From Gallionella sp. UBA4121 (lineage in GTDB: Bacteria; Pseudomonadota; Gammaproteobacteria; Burkholderiales; Gallionellaceae), in NCBI GenBank assembly GCA_002381565.1, contig DFWZ01000002.1, positions 2,640-16,988 of the forward strand: a DNA stretch of 14,349 nucleotides, read 5' to 3'. The position numbers and the translations under genes were made by a program. Shown here one piece after another: positions 14,320-14,349 of this stretch (positions are counted from its first letter, which is position 1; the number at the start of each line of letters is the position of its first letter). Under the pieces are notes generated by a model. That model did no database searches. It was not told the origin of the DNA and saw only the letters and a program-made list of their open reading frames with translations.

Positions 14320-14349
14320 AGTTGATAGTTGATAATGAATTGTCAATTG
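14320..14349. repeat. Degenerate heptad repeat upstream of the kinase gene
   Basis: AGTTGAT occurs twice in tandem (14320-14333), followed in the same seven-base register by AATGAAT and TGTCAAT, and it runs to the window edge. It covers the region where the promoter of the kinase gene would lie. The full extent is not visible. Confidence 0.5.

Overview
The window reads as part of a cell-surface polysaccharide/LPS locus of a Gram-negative bacterium. Lipid A-Kdo assembly (waaA), an LPS-core-type glucosyltransferase, a SlyB-like outer-membrane lipoprotein, a mid-50s %GC composition by eye and the style of the dispersed repeats suggest a betaproteobacterium, perhaps a Gallionellaceae/Nitrosomonadales relative. 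That placement is inference from the sequence alone.

Layout: (1) 210-3920, plus strand: a tightly coupled trio. It holds a WecA/WbpL-type polyprenyl-phosphate sugar-1-phosphate transferase, a WbpM/PglF-type membrane-bound nucleotide-sugar 4,6-dehydratase and a WaaE-type GT2 glycosyltransferase. Together they would make the first 6-deoxy amino sugar, load it on the lipid carrier and extend LPS or exopolysaccharide. (2) 3921-7064: a repeat-bounded intergenic element, then three glycosyltransferases: a GT2 on the minus strand, a divergent GT4, and a second GT2 that is a clear paralogue of the first. (3) 7190-10670, minus strand: an acylation operon transcribed in the order MBOAT O-acyltransferase (AlgI-like), intact SGNH-type protein, second SGNH-type paralogue broken by an in-frame amber codon. 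(4) 10789-12875, plus strand: apaH overlapping waaA by four bases. (5) 12938-14308, minus strand: a PfkB-family sugar/nucleoside kinase followed by a glycine-zipper lipoprotein, ending at a good intrinsic terminator.

The most unusual signal is in the acylation operon. All three consecutive genes carry an on/off-type feature. The MBOAT gene has a perfect triple heptanucleotide repeat, the SGNH gene has a run of ten C residues on its coding strand, and the second SGNH gene has a Trp-to-amber change. One repeat unit gained or lost in the first, or one C gained or lost in the second, would truncate the protein. This looks like a candidate phase-variable system for acetylating surface polysaccharide. 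Two other genes (the dehydratase and waaA) contain in-frame insertions that look derived from repetitive DNA.

No tRNA, rRNA, CRISPR array, transposase or phage gene was seen. No gene-free stretch exceeds about 210 bases.
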